A DNA stretch of 64,000 nt from Nilaparvata lugens (lineage: Eukaryota; Arthropoda; Insecta; Hemiptera; Delphacidae), in assembly GCF_014356525.2 (NCBI RefSeq), contig NC_052518.1, positions 99,764,380 through 99,828,379 of the forward strand, written 5' to 3'. How positions within the stretch are numbered: the stretch's first letter is position 1; each line of letters begins with the position of its first letter. Positions 1 to 12,510 of this stretch are shown here, one piece after another. The notes under the pieces are model-generated. The model saw only the letters and a program-made list of their open reading frames with translations, did not search any database and was not told the origin of the DNA. Made by a program: the position numbers and the translations under genes.

Positions 1-275
1 AGAATGATACTTCAACAAACTGAGATAAGGTTTTGTAGGCTGATAATTTTCTTGAAAACGTTGTTTTTCTATTCAGTAGGTTGAATTTTTCGAATCCCCT
101 CACCATTATGTTTTGATCAATAAAACTTTACAACCAGAATACCTTCGTAAATTGATATTATAGTTTATAAAGTTATAAAACACAACTAACGATTAATTAA
201 CAGTGTATAAACAGTGTAATGAAAAAATATATATGCCTATATTTTTATAGATATGTAGTGTGAGTGTGTGCTTAC
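1..275 (-). other. Rbp: Rbp intron, donor-proximal part
   Basis: This sequence follows the GTAAGC donor of the 38-nt exon on the minus strand. It is AT-rich and I see no further exon, repeat or polyadenylation context that would end the gene here. The intron runs off the left edge. Confidence 0.7.
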
Positions 276-313
276 CTCTCGCAGGTCTACTTGTGTGGGA
301 ACAGGGCAGGCAT
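276..313 (-). CDS. Rbp: Rbp 38-nt coding exon, last one visible
   Basis: On the minus strand a pure CT tract ending in TAG precedes this exon, and a GTAAGC donor follows it. The upstream exon at 19943 ends in phase 1 with G. Joining gives Asp and then the 12 residues ACPVPTQVDLRE, so the join reads RDRRKDACPVPTQVDLRE. The exon ends in phase 0, so the protein continues past the left edge. I recall a similar RRKDAC-type sequence after the third SH3 domain in fly Rbp, but that is memory and not a search result. The exon is 19.6 kb from its partner and far below usual gene-finder limits, so it could easily be missed. A chance match of acceptor, phase and donor is possible but unlikely. Confidence 0.75.
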
Positions 314-2139
314 CTAGAGAGAGAGAGAGAAAGACAGATAGACAGAGGGGGAAAAGATTTAGAAAGAAAAAGATCCAGTGAGAGAAAATTCAGAAACGCA
401 CATCGACAATCATGCTACATCAAGTTTGCTAAGAAAAAAGACATGGGCTTACAGTCATACCATTTCCAAAAGACTCAAAATGATCGAGTAATAAAACCAA
501 TGAAAATAATGGTCAGAAAAAAAACAAACAATCAATCAACTGTATTGAACACTAGCATTTGATCAATGAGTTCGATTATATTGGTTTGTTATTTGAGTGA
601 GCAAGCCATGTATTGGCTCTCTTATAATGTGAACATAACGTCATAAGAGAGGCTTTTATTTATAATGTGAAATTTGAATAGAGCTTTATTTATTTGATGT
701 GAAAATATTATGCTCTTTTTCAGTCATGATAATGTGGCAATTCAATCATGATTATATTCCACTTGATCATAAAAAACATATGTGATTACAAAATGTATCT
801 TGGCAAGAAGCTCATGAAATGACCAGAGCTAATTATTTTTCAACATTTAAACTGATTGTATGAAAAGTTTTATATGTATCATATGAAATCTTCAAGTTTT
901 ATGCTTATTGTTGAGCATTTAATCACAACAAAGTTTGTTGAAATTTATCTCCGTTATAGAGCTGGATAGTAAAGAATGACTCCATTCATATTATTGTCCG
1001 TAAATATAGAGAATGAATCATTTGAATTAGCATGATTTATCTCAAAAATGATATGAATAAAATATATATGTATTGCAAGCTTTCATACAACACAATTGAA
1101 ATAACGAAAGCAATATATTCCTAATGAAACATACAAGCGTCACCAAGAATTCAAATGCTCCGTGACAATGAAATAACGATTCTGGAATAAGATTGTTTCA
1201 TCGATGCAGAATAAATTTATTAAAACCGTTAATTATTTTTATACATCCAAACGATGATTCACTGCGTATTATCTCATACATTAGACAAGAATACGACAGT
1301 TAACTGAACTTGACCATGAAAATAACTGAAATTTATACCATTGAATCAATTTTGGATAAAATTCAATTGGTGATACAATGTGTTCAACTTGATAAGGCCC
1401 TTCTAGTTTAGTGTATTCTAATGGAAAAAATCTCAAACGTTCAATGTTTTGGTGAAAATTTAGAAAAAGTATCCTATCATCTCTTCATCAGAGGTGTTCA
1501 CCCCCCCCCTCAGCAGCCCAATGACTCATCAGTCAGTCAGCTCGTTAGTTTCATTTTAGACACTGCTGACTTCCTCCTTTTGGGACCCTCCAAAGAATTG
1601 TTTTCGAACAATGAAGAATTTCAAGGATCTCCTCGCTACCCCTTCACTGTCTTCTTCCACGTGATTTGTATTTTTACTAAATTGGGAAGCTGAATTTGAT
1701 ATTCACTCATGATATAAAATTAATTTTCTACTTGAAAGTCAGAATGAAATCGGTTAGTCAAAACACATTACAAGAAATTCTGTTGGAATCACGTAATTCA
1801 TGATTGAAAGGACTCCCACATCCTGAAAAATTCTGAGAAAGTTCATGATTCACTTTTCATTTATTACTTTCATAAGATATTTAAAGTAACCGTACATTCG
1901 GATAACCAAGGAACAACCGGTATATAAGTTCTGAACACTCACTTGGTCCCGTAATATTGTGTTCGTTGTGTTTGAATTTTTATTTCTTTGAATGTAAATA
2001 CTTGTATTTATCATTTTTATTTTATGACGATGTTTTATTGACATTTGTACATTTTTCTTTTGCAATAAAGAAATCTTGAATTAAGTTAATCACATTCCAG
2101 TTAAATTATACAGAAACGATACCAAGTATTTAAGTGCGA

Positions 2140-2430
2140 TTAGGAACCCATATAATTTTTATTATTGCAGATGATGCCCACATCAGCTGTTTGCTTGTGC
2201 GTGGGTAATAAAGAGTGCATAGGTGAATTGATGAGATGATTAAACGTCCATACCATCGGCGGGATTCGAACCCACGAACCAGGCGGTGCTAACAGACCGA
2301 CGTTTGTAACACTCCATACCACTAGATAAACCCGGCAGGGAATTGTAGGTTAATTGATCTCTGATCCCTCCCATTACCGCACAAGAATCGGAATTATATG
2401 GGCTTCCTCCAAATAGAAAATTCATCAATA
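2140..2430 (-). mobile_element. tRNA-derived SINE
   Basis: On the minus strand an A-box-like motif (TCTAGTGGTATGG, 2314-2326) is followed about 45 nt later by a near-consensus B box (GGGTTCGAATCC, 2262-2273), the internal promoter layout of RNA polymerase III. The flanks do not fold as a tRNA and unrelated sequence continues on both sides, so this is a SINE and not a tRNA gene. The limits are approximate. A diverged relative with the same CCCACGCACAAGC tail motif is at 34330-34500. Confidence 0.65.
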
Positions 2431-4840
2431 TGCCACTTTTAGAGGCTTACAAATTAACCCTTATTCAAGCTGAACACTCTTAATATCATTCGTAAACTTG
2501 TCCAAAATTGAAGTTTCTATAGAATATTGTTCATGAAATCGATTTGAATTTATTGATAACTCATTAATGATTTTGTGTATATGCACAAAAATTCTTAGTG
2601 ACACCTGATGAATGAATATTTTCAAAAAATGATACACACTTGAACGTGCGTTCAGTCGATTACTCAAATGAATGGGAATTTAGAGTTGATAAGCATTTTA
2701 GGCAGGGTAGGTTATAGAGTTAAATTGATTCATAACACTGATTCCAGACAGGAATAAAAAAGAAAGCAACCTGCATGGCGTTCACAAGCTGATTCGTCAA
2801 TCCATTAAGTAAGAATAGGTGTTAAAAAATATGTACTACGATTCGTACAACTGAAATGACGCATGGGAGACAATTTCATTTTCTTTCTATACTTTATATT
2901 CTATATAGATACTTCAGTGACGAAGTCACTTTCATTCATCATTCAAATACGGCAGAATTTACAACGACAAAATCATGTGCAAAATTTTGCAATTATGAAA
3001 CTGTCAACTCATGATACTTTAATTTCGACTGAATCATTCAGAATTACATAACTTCTGGAATTGACAAGGTACTTGGAAACGCTAGATGGGTGGCTTTCTT
3101 TTATTATTCAAGTATCAAATTAATAGCAATAACAAGTCACATGTAAATCATATGACGATACATGCTTGATACTCAATAAGTTTTTACGAGAATAATATTA
3201 GATATTGGCTTTTCTCAGTTGTTCGAATTACGTTTTGGTTGTCGTTTCTACCTGTCCATTTAAATTGAGCTTGATAAATCTTTTACTGAAGACTTTTATA
3301 TTAAATATTGCAAGAGTAATATTATTTTACAATCCTGAAAAATGTTGTTTCATTGAATGTGATTATACTTGGATTATTTGATGGATTCAAGCGAATAAAA
3401 ACAGTAAATCCAATGTTATTACAGCAACAATAAATGTACACCAAACATCAATTTACAGTTTGATAAATGCCTATATTCATTGTATTAACTTTCTGAAATG
3501 AGTTGCCAATTCATAATAAATATCGTAAGTAATTCTCCAAAATAAGATTTAAATATTTGACAACTGTTTTGACAAATTCTCGACTAAACAAATTGAATTG
3601 AAATAGAAAGTCAGAATGTCATGAGATACAGCAGGAAATGTTTTTCAATGAGATTAGCTTAAGATTGATGACAGCATGCTTCTAGCTATGAATGTTTGTC
3701 AGTGTCTGAATCGTGAATGAATAATATATCTATAGCATATATCGATATATGTTGTTGTCGCTATAAAGATCAAACTACTTCAAGGTACAGTGTCTTCAAA
3801 TATTAGGTACGTGTTTTACATTTGACGTTCGACATTCAATTTGTGTCAAATCCCATTTGGGTTTTCATTTATTTTGTTGATTGTAGAAGTGGTGTATTCA
3901 CCGCCTGTGTTGAAATTATGTGTTTTGTCCTGTTTCAAAACAATAAGGAACGTTGAAATAATTTAATTATGGTTTGAACAAAACACATTAATCATCTACC
4001 TTGAACAAATAAACACAATATCGACAGATCCAATATATACAGAAAGCAGGTTACTTCCAATACATGCTCTCATAACTCAATGGAACAAACAATAACGTCT
4101 TGATATCCATCTTCGTAAATAACAAATAAATAAAAATATAGTTTCGGATTCAATTGTGGAATTATTTGAGCTGGAGTTTTCCATCAACATATGATACGAT
4201 GAAAAGGAATATTATAACTAACATTTACTAAAAAGAAAACATTTAAAAGCACTGTTCATGATCTGCATACACCATTTTAACACATTGAAACAGGACAAAC
4301 GCACTTACCCATAAATACCAGTTGATCGGCCTCAATCAAACAAATTAAAACATTATATCTCGCACTGAAACATATATTATACCACAATATTTTCAAAACG
4401 GTCACAGCAAATTACACACACTTTGCAGAAATATCATGTGATTTCAATTGATCCACTCAATTACAATCAATTCACAACCATTAACATAATTCACGGTTAT
4501 CGATTCACTTTCTTGGATGAACATTCAGACACTGACAAACACTAATAACTAGAGGGAGACCAAGCAAACAATACTCAATTCTGAAGAACTCAAACTACAT
4601 TCATAATTCTTTAAAATTTCAAGACTGAGATGAACAGATTATCTGAACTCATAACAAAAAGCATTTAATATAAGAGCCTGCAGATGATAGTAATACGGAT
4701 AAAACTTATAAAATTATTACATTGAAAAAAAGATGATCAGCCTCAAGTTGATAAGGTTCATGGAAAGATATAGAAAAATTGGAATTTGAAAATCGTGTGA
4801 GTTTATATAGAATAGAGAAGTGATTTCATTACACTTTCAT

Positions 4841-5012
4841 GAATACTTTTTAGTGGGAAGTTCAAAATTATTTCAAACTGTCATTCCGTTCAATGGTGTA
4901 TTTATTATTTCTACATTTATATTCATAAATATTTTTTAGTGGGAAGTTCAAAATTATTTCAACCTGTCATTCCGATCAATGGTGTATTTATTATTTATAC
5001 ATTTATATTCTT
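4841..5012. repeat. Tandem duplication, 86-bp unit, about two copies
   Basis: The motif TAGTGGGAAGTTCAAAATTA occurs at 4851 and again at 4937, and the following sequence up to the TTTATATTC motif is nearly identical in the two copies. Confidence 0.85.
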
Positions 5013-6498
5013 CAAGAATATTTTTCAATTTACGATCAGTCTATTAACATAATAGTCATAAATCTCATTAGCGAGCGCAACTTTTTATCTATTGAATTAC
5101 ATCCATCATGTGACCTCTTAAAAGATAAGATCAGGTGGAGAAGGACAGTAGATTTCTCATTCTTTGGGAAAGTTTGCACTCAACGTAATAGCTTCACCAG
5201 CTTTCATACACTAAAATGAGAACAACTTAAATACCTTACCTAGTTGATAATCTGATAAGTTTTTCATGGATATTCAATATTTAATTCTGGAGGATGTCCA
5301 TTATATTAAATGTACTGAAATTTCAAAGATTCATCTAAAAAAAGTCAGAGTGCTCTAGATACTTATTGTGAATTGAAGTTTAGTTAGGTAAAAGTTCGAT
5401 TCATTGAAACGAGTGAAGCAACTTTTAGGACGTCTGAGAAGAAAGGTTGTCAAATTGATAATACTTTTCATAATCTATTTATTTGATTAATATTCAAGAA
5501 TAGAAACGAGGCCTGCTCTAAAAATTCATCGAAAGTTTTACTCAATTTATTTCATGTTTTCAACTATATCAATTTATCCAGTATTGCGGTTATGTTTCAG
5601 CAAGGATATTACTTGAAAGCTTATTGTTATTTTAGATGTAGCCTATTTATATTGCAGAAAATTGTGTGTTCAGCGATGGGGCACCAATTTTCCTCCATCC
5701 GAATTCTGAGTTTTGAAATAAAAATAAATGTGCATTGGCTGTCTAGGTCTAATTCAAGAATGAAATTAATGATAGAATTGAGATGAAAAGCAAGCAACAA
5801 AGTGAACGGACTCGGATTGGTAGAGAGAGAAGCACTAACTTGTAACAGTGCCCATTCTATTCAAATATTCATGCCTTGACGAAATATATGATCTGTTTGG
5901 ACATGGAATTTCAAATAACAACATAAATCTGGTGTTGAAAGCGAGGGATTGGGTCACTATTTCAAATTATCCATTTCTAACGATTGGGTCTCCAGGAAAG
6001 TGGAGAAATGAAGATTTGAGAAAAGTGCTATGATTTTTCCAGCGTTGATTGAAGAAGTGTCATGCAAGATACGTGCACATTTTCAAAATAGGTGATAGAG
6101 AGAGAAAGAAAGTAAAGTTAAGGATTTTTACTGGTGGAAAAAAACTTGTGATAGTTTAATACTGATGGTATAGAGTACAGAGAGAAGTGATAGGCCTACG
6201 ACATTCAATTCAGTTCAGAATATAGAAGTTATCAATTATTATTATTTCTTATCGAAGAATCGATCATCCAACAAATATTATCATACCGGTATACCATACT
6301 ACATATATGGCGGGTTCATCAAATCAAAACAAATCACACGATCATTCAATGAATGTCGAGAGGTGTAGTTTTATAAAATGCGGTTCAGTATAAATCAAAT
6401 TAAAATATGATTTATAGACTATAGATCAAATTATAGTGAATCAACAAGTAGGTACGGAAAATGAACGAGGATATCTTGTTTTAATATTGGAATACTCT

Positions 6499-6637
6499 AA
6501 GTGCTGGTTAAATTTTAATCGTGATTAATTACAGGAGAACCAATCAGAGAAGCCGTCTTTTCAAAAAAAGCCGCTGATTGGTTCTCGTGAAATCAATCGC
6601 GGTTAAAATTTAACCGGCTTTTGTGCAATCGGGCCTA
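6499..6637. mobile_element. MITE, family A (AACCGG hairpin), copy 1
   Basis: Inverted arms: GGTTAAATTTTAATCG on the left and CGGTTAAAATTTAACC on the right, with inner arms AGAACCAATCAGAGAAG and CTGATTGGTTCTCG. The right end reads TTGTGCAATCGGGCC, close to the CCCGGTTGCACAA terminus common in insect MITEs. The left terminus looks truncated. Other copies: 9408-9576 and 26985-27125. Confidence 0.8.
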
Positions 6638-7540
6638 AGAGGGATTCATTTGTTGCCCTGTACATATGATTTTTATTTATCATTATTATTGAACGAAAAT
6701 CCAAATTAAATGCTGTAATTCACCCCGAAGACTTCTGCTACTGCAAATATTGACAACAGGGTAAACAGCTACATGGAAATTCGATGAGCGCTACTATTCA
6801 AAAATTATTTTTCAGCCCGGGATTTCATCTGTAGATTTTTATTTATGTGATATATATTTATATATTATATATGAATACCATTCAATTGTATTCCATTTTT
6901 TTCTCTACTATTTTTCATTCTATTGTAGGCCTGAAACGTTTTAGTGGAGAGTGGGTAGACATGGCTGGGTCTATTTCTCGGCTACTTATAAACCTATACT
7001 TTTCATTTCCCTTCAGGGTTTTGCTTCAAACTTTACAAATAGTGTTCGGTTGTCACATAGAAAATATTATTCCAGTTGAAAGAACCAAAGAATCACTTTT
7101 TTCATTGATGGTGTATGTCAGTCAATTCATAGGTACTCAAAACTAGAGATCTTTTTGAAACACTCTGTGCTTCTAAATTGTAATTCATATCAGTTGAAAT
7201 TGACTTAGCTGATTTTAGATTTTGTGTAAGATTATCAAACCTTGGACTATACAATAGTTTCTGTATAAATGTTTGGAAATATTCCAAAGTTCGTTCTAAA
7301 TATCACTGGAAAAAATTTACTGGACATGGAAAACGTAATAATTGATTAGAATTAATAAAAACTGGAACGGATACTTATTGGAACATCATCTAATAAATCA
7401 TTTGAATAACTTAATAAAAACATTAAATTTGAATCAATAAAAATATTTAAATTCATTTAAATATTATGAGATCATTAATTTATTGTCAAGGCAAGAGCAT
7501 TTTTAATGATCCACCAGGTACGTATTCTTTCAAAAGTGAT

Positions 7541-7708
7541 AAGCCAGTTACACACACATTGATTTTTGTTCGTTCTATTTTTTGCCTTCCTTATGAATTC
7601 TACTAGATATAACAGAACTTGACAAACATCATCTGTTTAATCTACTAGAATTTATGAGGACGGCAAAAAGTCGTACGTCCAAAAATCTATCTGTTTGTAA
7701 CTGGTTTT
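7541..7708. mobile_element. MITE-like inverted repeat
   Basis: The ends are AAGCCAGTTACA and TGTAACTGGTTTT. Inner inverted segments include TTCTACTAGAT and ATCTACTAGAA. There is no coding capacity. Confidence 0.6.
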
Positions 7709-7936
7709 ATAGTTTAACTAAACAGTTCGATGTTATTGCATTTGTTAATTGAAACATGCTCATTCTACAGCAAACGTAGAGAGCTGAATACTATGCATTA
7801 AGTAAAGCATACAATGTAAAAATAGCTGGGTGAAATTGTAATAATTTTGGTGAGTCTTTAATTGTGAAAAAATACACAACTATACTAACTTCTTCGAAGC
7901 TGCAGCTACTCTTAGAATCTAAGCCTACTAATATTC

Positions 7937-8011
7937 AGAATAGAAAAGAATGACTGCCTTTATTTTTAACCTAGGAGGGCGCAGTTGGCCCACTCTTACA
8001 CTTAGCCCTCA
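7937..8011 (-). mobile_element. LINE 3' end fragment, family T, copy 1
   Basis: On the minus strand it reads as a retroelement 3' end: a GAGGGCTAAGTG-type stretch, a GGGCC/GCGCC-rich hairpin, then AATAAAGGCAGTCATTC and a simple tail. Related copies are at 18930-19013, 48183-48256 and 57160-57243, all in the same orientation. Confidence 0.55.
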
Positions 8012-8325
8012 AATGAGAATGATAGAAGAGTTGAGAATCCAATATAATATTCATGTTATTTGAGTTCAACGATATGAGTTCAACAAATATGAGCGTAATC
8101 TTTTTGAATTCCAATTCAATTTTATATCATATTCATTTTTACAATTTTCCTGTTCGCTTCTGAGCTGTTTTGTATCAATTTTAGCTATGTCCTTCAATTT
8201 TCTAAAACTTATCATCGAAAATAAATAATATGAAAGTACAACTTTGTCATTATTTGAAAATACTGAGCCAAATGCAATCAAACGGGCTGTCGAGTATTTG
8301 ATCATGTCATGTCTTTAGATTAGCC

Positions 8326-8720
8326 GTTTTCACATTTACCGATTCCTCGGCGACACAGCAGGGCCTCTCCTATTGGCTGATTACGTTGACGTATCAAGAA
8401 TCAGCCAATAGGAGAGCTTAGCAGTAGCTATTTTTTAAGAGTTGTAACAGGAGCCTTTAGTTTGACGTATCAAGAACCAGCCAATAGGAGAGCTTAGCAG
8501 TAGCTTTTTTTTAAGAGCTGTAACGAGAGCCTCTCCTATTGGCTGATTAGTTTGACGTATCAAGAATCAGCCAATAATAGGAGAGCTTAGCAGTAGCTAT
8601 TTTTTAAGAGTTGTAATGGGAGCCTCTCCTATTGGTTGATTAGTTTGACGTTTCAAGAATCAGCCAATCGGAGAATTTCCTGTTCTGTAATGACGCTGAG
8701 GAATCGGTCAGTGTGAAAAC
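8326..8720. mobile_element. MITE with internal tandem inverted units
   Basis: The terminal inverted repeats are GTTTTCACATTTACCGATTC at 8326 and its mirror ending at 8720 (GAATCGGTCAGTGTGAAAAC). Inside, CTCTCCTATTGGCTGATT and its complement AATCAGCCAATAGGAGAG alternate several times with about 100-bp spacing, separated by TTAGCAGTAGCT. The core has expanded by tandem duplication. Confidence 0.85.
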
Positions 8721-9407
8721 AACCTTTAGGAATGCAAAGTGGGCAATGATATGGTCATCATAAAAAAAATGACAGTAGACCTATTCAACGTTTCAGTTGG
8801 TCATTCTCATCTGTTGACAAAGTATGTGAAAATCTCAACCAATTATCGAAATATTTATCTTAAAAATAGGCTATAATCGGTTGGCAGAGAGTAGCAAAGA
8901 GGTTCGAGCAAGTAAATCATGAGTTTTATTCTCATCATAATTGTGTTTTGGTCCGTTTACCGAACAGGGTCCGTCTGAAGCTGGGTCTTAGTTGATCTTG
9001 ACACCTCCAATCATCGAACATCTATTACTGTATTACCCATAAAATTAGTCAAACAACTGACATGCATTGAAGCCATACATTTATATTTAATACATGCTAC
9101 TATCATGCTACTAATGGAAAGCTACATTTAGCATTCTACAAGTAACAAGCGAATCATTCCAATAAATTATCAAAATTTATAGAATTACATAAACGTGAGT
9201 TGTGAAACTCCAAGTGGCAGTTGAAAAAATAAAAGATTGATTGATTTTAATTGAAACGAAATTCTCATGAACACCTAATTCTTCGAATTGTTTATGATTA
9301 AAGGGAAGGTTTACAATTTGTTTTGGTCAATCTGGTAAGAAAGAAATTATTACATACTTTGATTACTATTCCAAAAAAGTTATTTTGAGAAGGGATTTTT
9401 ATTAGAC

Positions 9408-9576
9408 AAAGTGCCGATTAAATTTTAATCGTGGTTAGTTCCACGAGAACCAATCAGAGAAGTTTTTTTCTAAAAAGCCTTCTCTGATTGGGTCTTTTCT
9501 AAAAAGCCTTCTCTGATTGGTCACCGTGGAATTAATCAAGGTTAAAATTTAACCGGCTTTTGAGCAACCGGGCCTT
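9408..9576. mobile_element. MITE, family A, copy 2
   Basis: Same arms as at 6499-6637, with the right end GAGCAACCGGGCC. The loop contains a local duplication of TTCTAAAAAGCCTTCTCTG (about 30-bp unit), which explains the extra length. Confidence 0.8.
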
Positions 9577-10129
9577 AGAATGCCAGGGTGGATTGCATCA
9601 ATTTAGATTGTCGAGTGAAAAACTACTTTACAGATACCGTATCTATGTACAGATACTGTACGAAGATGGTTCTATGTATGTGATTGGCAGATTTATTCAG
9701 TAAAGGGAGATTGATTTAAGATAGGTGATGGAGGAGGTAACAAATAATGATTTTTATTTGAAAAAAAAGACAATGATTCTTATTATTTGATCAAATAGCC
9801 TTGAGATTGTTGATTTCATTGAATTGGAAGAAGGTCAAAGGATGTCTGACAAAAACCATGTAAGTTTCCTGAAAATTTTATGATCATGTTATCATTTTGC
9901 ACTGAAGAGCATCAACTAAAGTGGTGAACGAAGAATGGATTCAATTCTAGAATTTTGAATATTATTATGAATGGGACGTGTTCACACAGAAACGATTTCA
10001 TGAATACAGTTTCAAAATAGCGTGGTACTCTTACACAATTTTCCCCGCTTATAAGTTATACGATTTCAAAACAGCTGTGAAGTTTAAGATTTCAAGTCAA
10101 TCCGTCAAATGGGAAAGAGATATCGTGTA

Positions 10130-10275
10130 TACAGACACTGAGCAATACTCAAAAACCATTTTCTGGTTGGGAGACCTTTAAATGTATACGGTTAGAATTG
10201 GGGTACCTTAATTTTTTTTTATAAGCAATACTTTCCTTACCTGTGGTAGCAAGTAGGACAAGGAAAGTAAAAACT
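10130..10275 (-). repeat. Dispersed repeat, family K, minus-strand copy
   Basis: Read on the minus strand it matches the starts at 49385 and 63885: ACTTTCCTTG, a degenerate palindrome, CAATACTTTCC complement, then AAGGTACC and a TATACGTTT-like stretch. It is more diverged than those two. Confidence 0.65.
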
Positions 10276-10483
10276 CCACTACATAAACAGTACTATTTAA
10301 TAAGGAGCTTTAATAAGATGTAATAAGTACTCTATTATGAAAAGACAAATATCGAATCAGACAGTGGCCGTTAAATTGATCATTAATGATTCTGCCACAT
10401 CGTTCTCAACTATAATATTATATTTACTATGATTATAAATCATGAATGAGAATGATTCAATGGACCTGAGGTGTAAACTCTTG

Positions 10484-10616
10484 ATAAGATAGTTGGCTTA
10501 TCTCGAGTACGGTATGTATTTACAGCATATAACTATTAGAATAGGCAGATTATAACGCAATTTTTATTAAATTACATTCTCTAGATCATTCGAGATAAGC
10601 CAACTTATCTTATCTA
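10484..10616. mobile_element. Short MITE with about 24-bp terminal inverted repeats
   Basis: The arms are GATAAGATAGTTGGCTTATC and GATAAGCCAACTTATCTTATC-type sequence, about 85 bp apart. It is non-coding. Confidence 0.75.
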
Positions 10617-10839
10617 TAGTATTAAACTCTCTTTGTATTAGTATTATAAGATTATTATTGCGGGAGAGTTGAATTTGATAAGTTTATGAATCTAGGTATG
10701 AATATAATGAAATAGAATAAGTCAATTAGTGTATGAATCTGTAACTCAACGTAAATGCTTTAGTGAATTGTTCGACTAAATTAATTATTGTCTTGAGAGT
10801 AAATAATTGAAGGTCAGTGTTATCGGATGGGAACGTTAA

Positions 10840-10965
10840 ATAGTCGGTCCCGACTGAAGTATGGCAGTCGTGAGGCTTATTGACGACTTGAATGATATAT
10901 TCAGGCGAGATGGAACTTCCGTAAGGGACTCCCCACCAATATAAACCATACGAATATTATTATTT
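10840..10965 (+). repeat. SINE-like dispersed repeat, family S
   Basis: The block contains GGCAGTCGTGAGGC, GGCGAGATGGAACTTCC and GGGACTCCCCACCAATAT. A minus-strand relative sharing GGCGAGGTGGAACTACC and the CTCCCCACCA end is at 54070-54165. I see no pol III boxes, so the SINE label rests on size and dispersal. Confidence 0.45.
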
Positions 10966-11000
10966 TTTGAAGGTCAGGGTCGGATTTAGCAAATCGGCGT

Positions 11001-11260
11001 CCCTAGGCCCAATTTTTCTCCGCCCCGATTCTAGTTAGCCTCCTTAAATCATAGAAGGTTTATTATGTTGATTGCTTGGACATCATTTCACGATTCAACT
11101 TGTAATTTTTAAAATAATTTGGTGTCCCTAGTCCCTAGGCCCAATTTTTCTCCGCCCCGATTCTAGTTAGCCTCCTTAAATCATAGAAGGTTTATTATGT
11201 TGATTGCTTGAACATCATTTCACGATTCAACTTGTAATTTTTAAAATAATATGGTGTCTA
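11001..11260. repeat. Tandem duplication, 132-bp unit, two copies
   Basis: CCCTAGGCCCAATTTTTCTC occurs at 11001 and 11133, and the two copies are almost identical through AACTTGTAATTTTTAAAATAA. The high identity suggests a recent duplication. Confidence 0.9.
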
Positions 11261-11587
11261 GTTGGTTCAATCCGAGAAAAAAGTTATTCTAGCGGCGAAT
11301 GACAGAACTAATTCGAGACACCAAAGATGTGGGAGTAGCTGTGTTAACGTAAGCCACGCCCTAAACTGAACGAGGAGTCTCATTGGACAATGACTAGCAT
11401 GTAACGCTCGCTTCCTATTGGCACTGAGCTCTGAACGTAAAATGGCGACTGATCGTCAGACAGCTTCGGTTTTGTAAGCTTGGACTAACTCAGCCACTCC
11501 TGAGTCGATTTTATGTTATTTCCCTGAGTAGTGTATTCAATGATAAGTATTTGATAAAAAGGTTATTTATTTACTCCAAGAACCCCT

Positions 11588-12510
11588 GTTGAAAATAGAT
11601 GATCAAATTAAATGGTAATTATTTATTCTATTATAGTACGAAGCTATTACTGGAATATAAACATAATTTTTAAATTATTTTTTGAGCTAGGAAAGTTGAA
11701 ATTTGATACACAGGTTCAGGTAGGATTTCGGGACTGAGAGTTGAGAAAGGATTTTCGGGGCTGAGAGTATTTTTGGCTTTCTTCATTTAGAGTATATCTT
11801 CGCTTTTCAGAAGCATTTTCTCAGATTTTCCAAGTAGACTTTTGAAGGACAGATAGAATGTTTTGATAGTTTTCTTCATCATTCATATCTCGAATGGAAA
11901 AATAAAATGAAAACCAGACTCAAATACAATAAATTCTCCCATGTGTAAGACAATAAAATATTAATGTATATTATTATGCGTCAAATTCCCTTGTATGAAA
12001 ATCGCTAAGTATTTACTTTGGATGCCGTATTAGATCCTTATTTCCTCGATTCTCCCAAATTTTTTTCATTCTATCCGATATAGCCTCTCTCCTTTCTTGG
12101 GAAAAGACTACATTTCTCCTTTTAATTTCCACGGGGCTTATTTCCCACTTTGCAACACTCCTTCTGAATTGGGTTCTGTCAAATATTATGTCATCATAAA
12201 ATTAATGTATATTTATATTCAGATATTTTCGCAACCCTAAGGGCTACAATAGTTTAAAGATTTCAAATAAGCAGGTGATTGAATAGAGTATGGAAGGCTA
12301 TCTTTTTTATTTCCAGTAAATATTCTACTTTCTGTTTTCATGTGCCCTCTAGGTGCTTGCGCTCATAGGCCTGGGCCTATTGGGAAATTCAACCCTGTTG
12401 AAGATAGATTATTCAATCAAATGGTATTAATTTATTCTATGATAGTACGAATGCAACTCCCAGGTATTACTGGAATATAACATTGTTCATAAATTATTTC
12501 TTGTATAGTG
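11588..12510. repeat. Pair of diverged direct repeats (about 105 bp) bracketing 0.7 kb
   Basis: The segments 11588-11690 and about 12395-12505 share AATTTATTCTATgATAGTACGA-like sequence, ATTACTGGAATATAA and the run into AAATTATTT. They lie about 800 bp apart in the same orientation, with the coding-like segment between them. They could be degenerate terminal repeats of an element or the remains of a tandem duplication. Confidence 0.6.
11708..12182 (-). pseudogene. Unassigned coding-like segment, possibly two exons or a decayed gene fragment
   Basis: On the minus strand an open stretch at 12180-12016 reads 55 codons of hydrophilic, protein-like sequence (for example RRSVAKWEISPVEIKRRN, then SQERREAISDRMKKIWENRG). 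TTTGACAG precedes it as a possible acceptor and GTAAAT follows as a possible donor. About 125 nt further on, after the pyrimidine-rich acceptor-like TTATTTTTCCATTCGAG, a second stretch (about 11890-11712) reads MNDEENYQNILSVLQKSTW, one TGA, then ENASEKRRYTLNEESQKYSQ and on to a TGA. The splice phases I can assign do not join the two cleanly, and the in-frame TGA argues for decay. I do not recognise the family. There is a vague resemblance to NUMOD3-like S-E-R-I-S-M-K-W spacing. It is on the same strand as Rbp, but the phases do not fit it as an Rbp exon. Confidence 0.35.

Noticed and set aside
260..562. Plus-strand 100-codon frame
   Set aside because: Overlaps the 38-nt Rbp exon and its GA/CT tract. 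Lys/Arg-rich composition comes from the GA run.
2240..2430. tRNA gene
   Set aside because: A and B boxes are present but the acceptor and anticodon arms do not form. It is a SINE head.
12016..12180. Use of the 12-kb segment as an Rbp exon
   Set aside because: Its incoming phase would have to be 2, but the preceding Rbp exon leaves in phase 1, and the 276-313 exon already fits directly.
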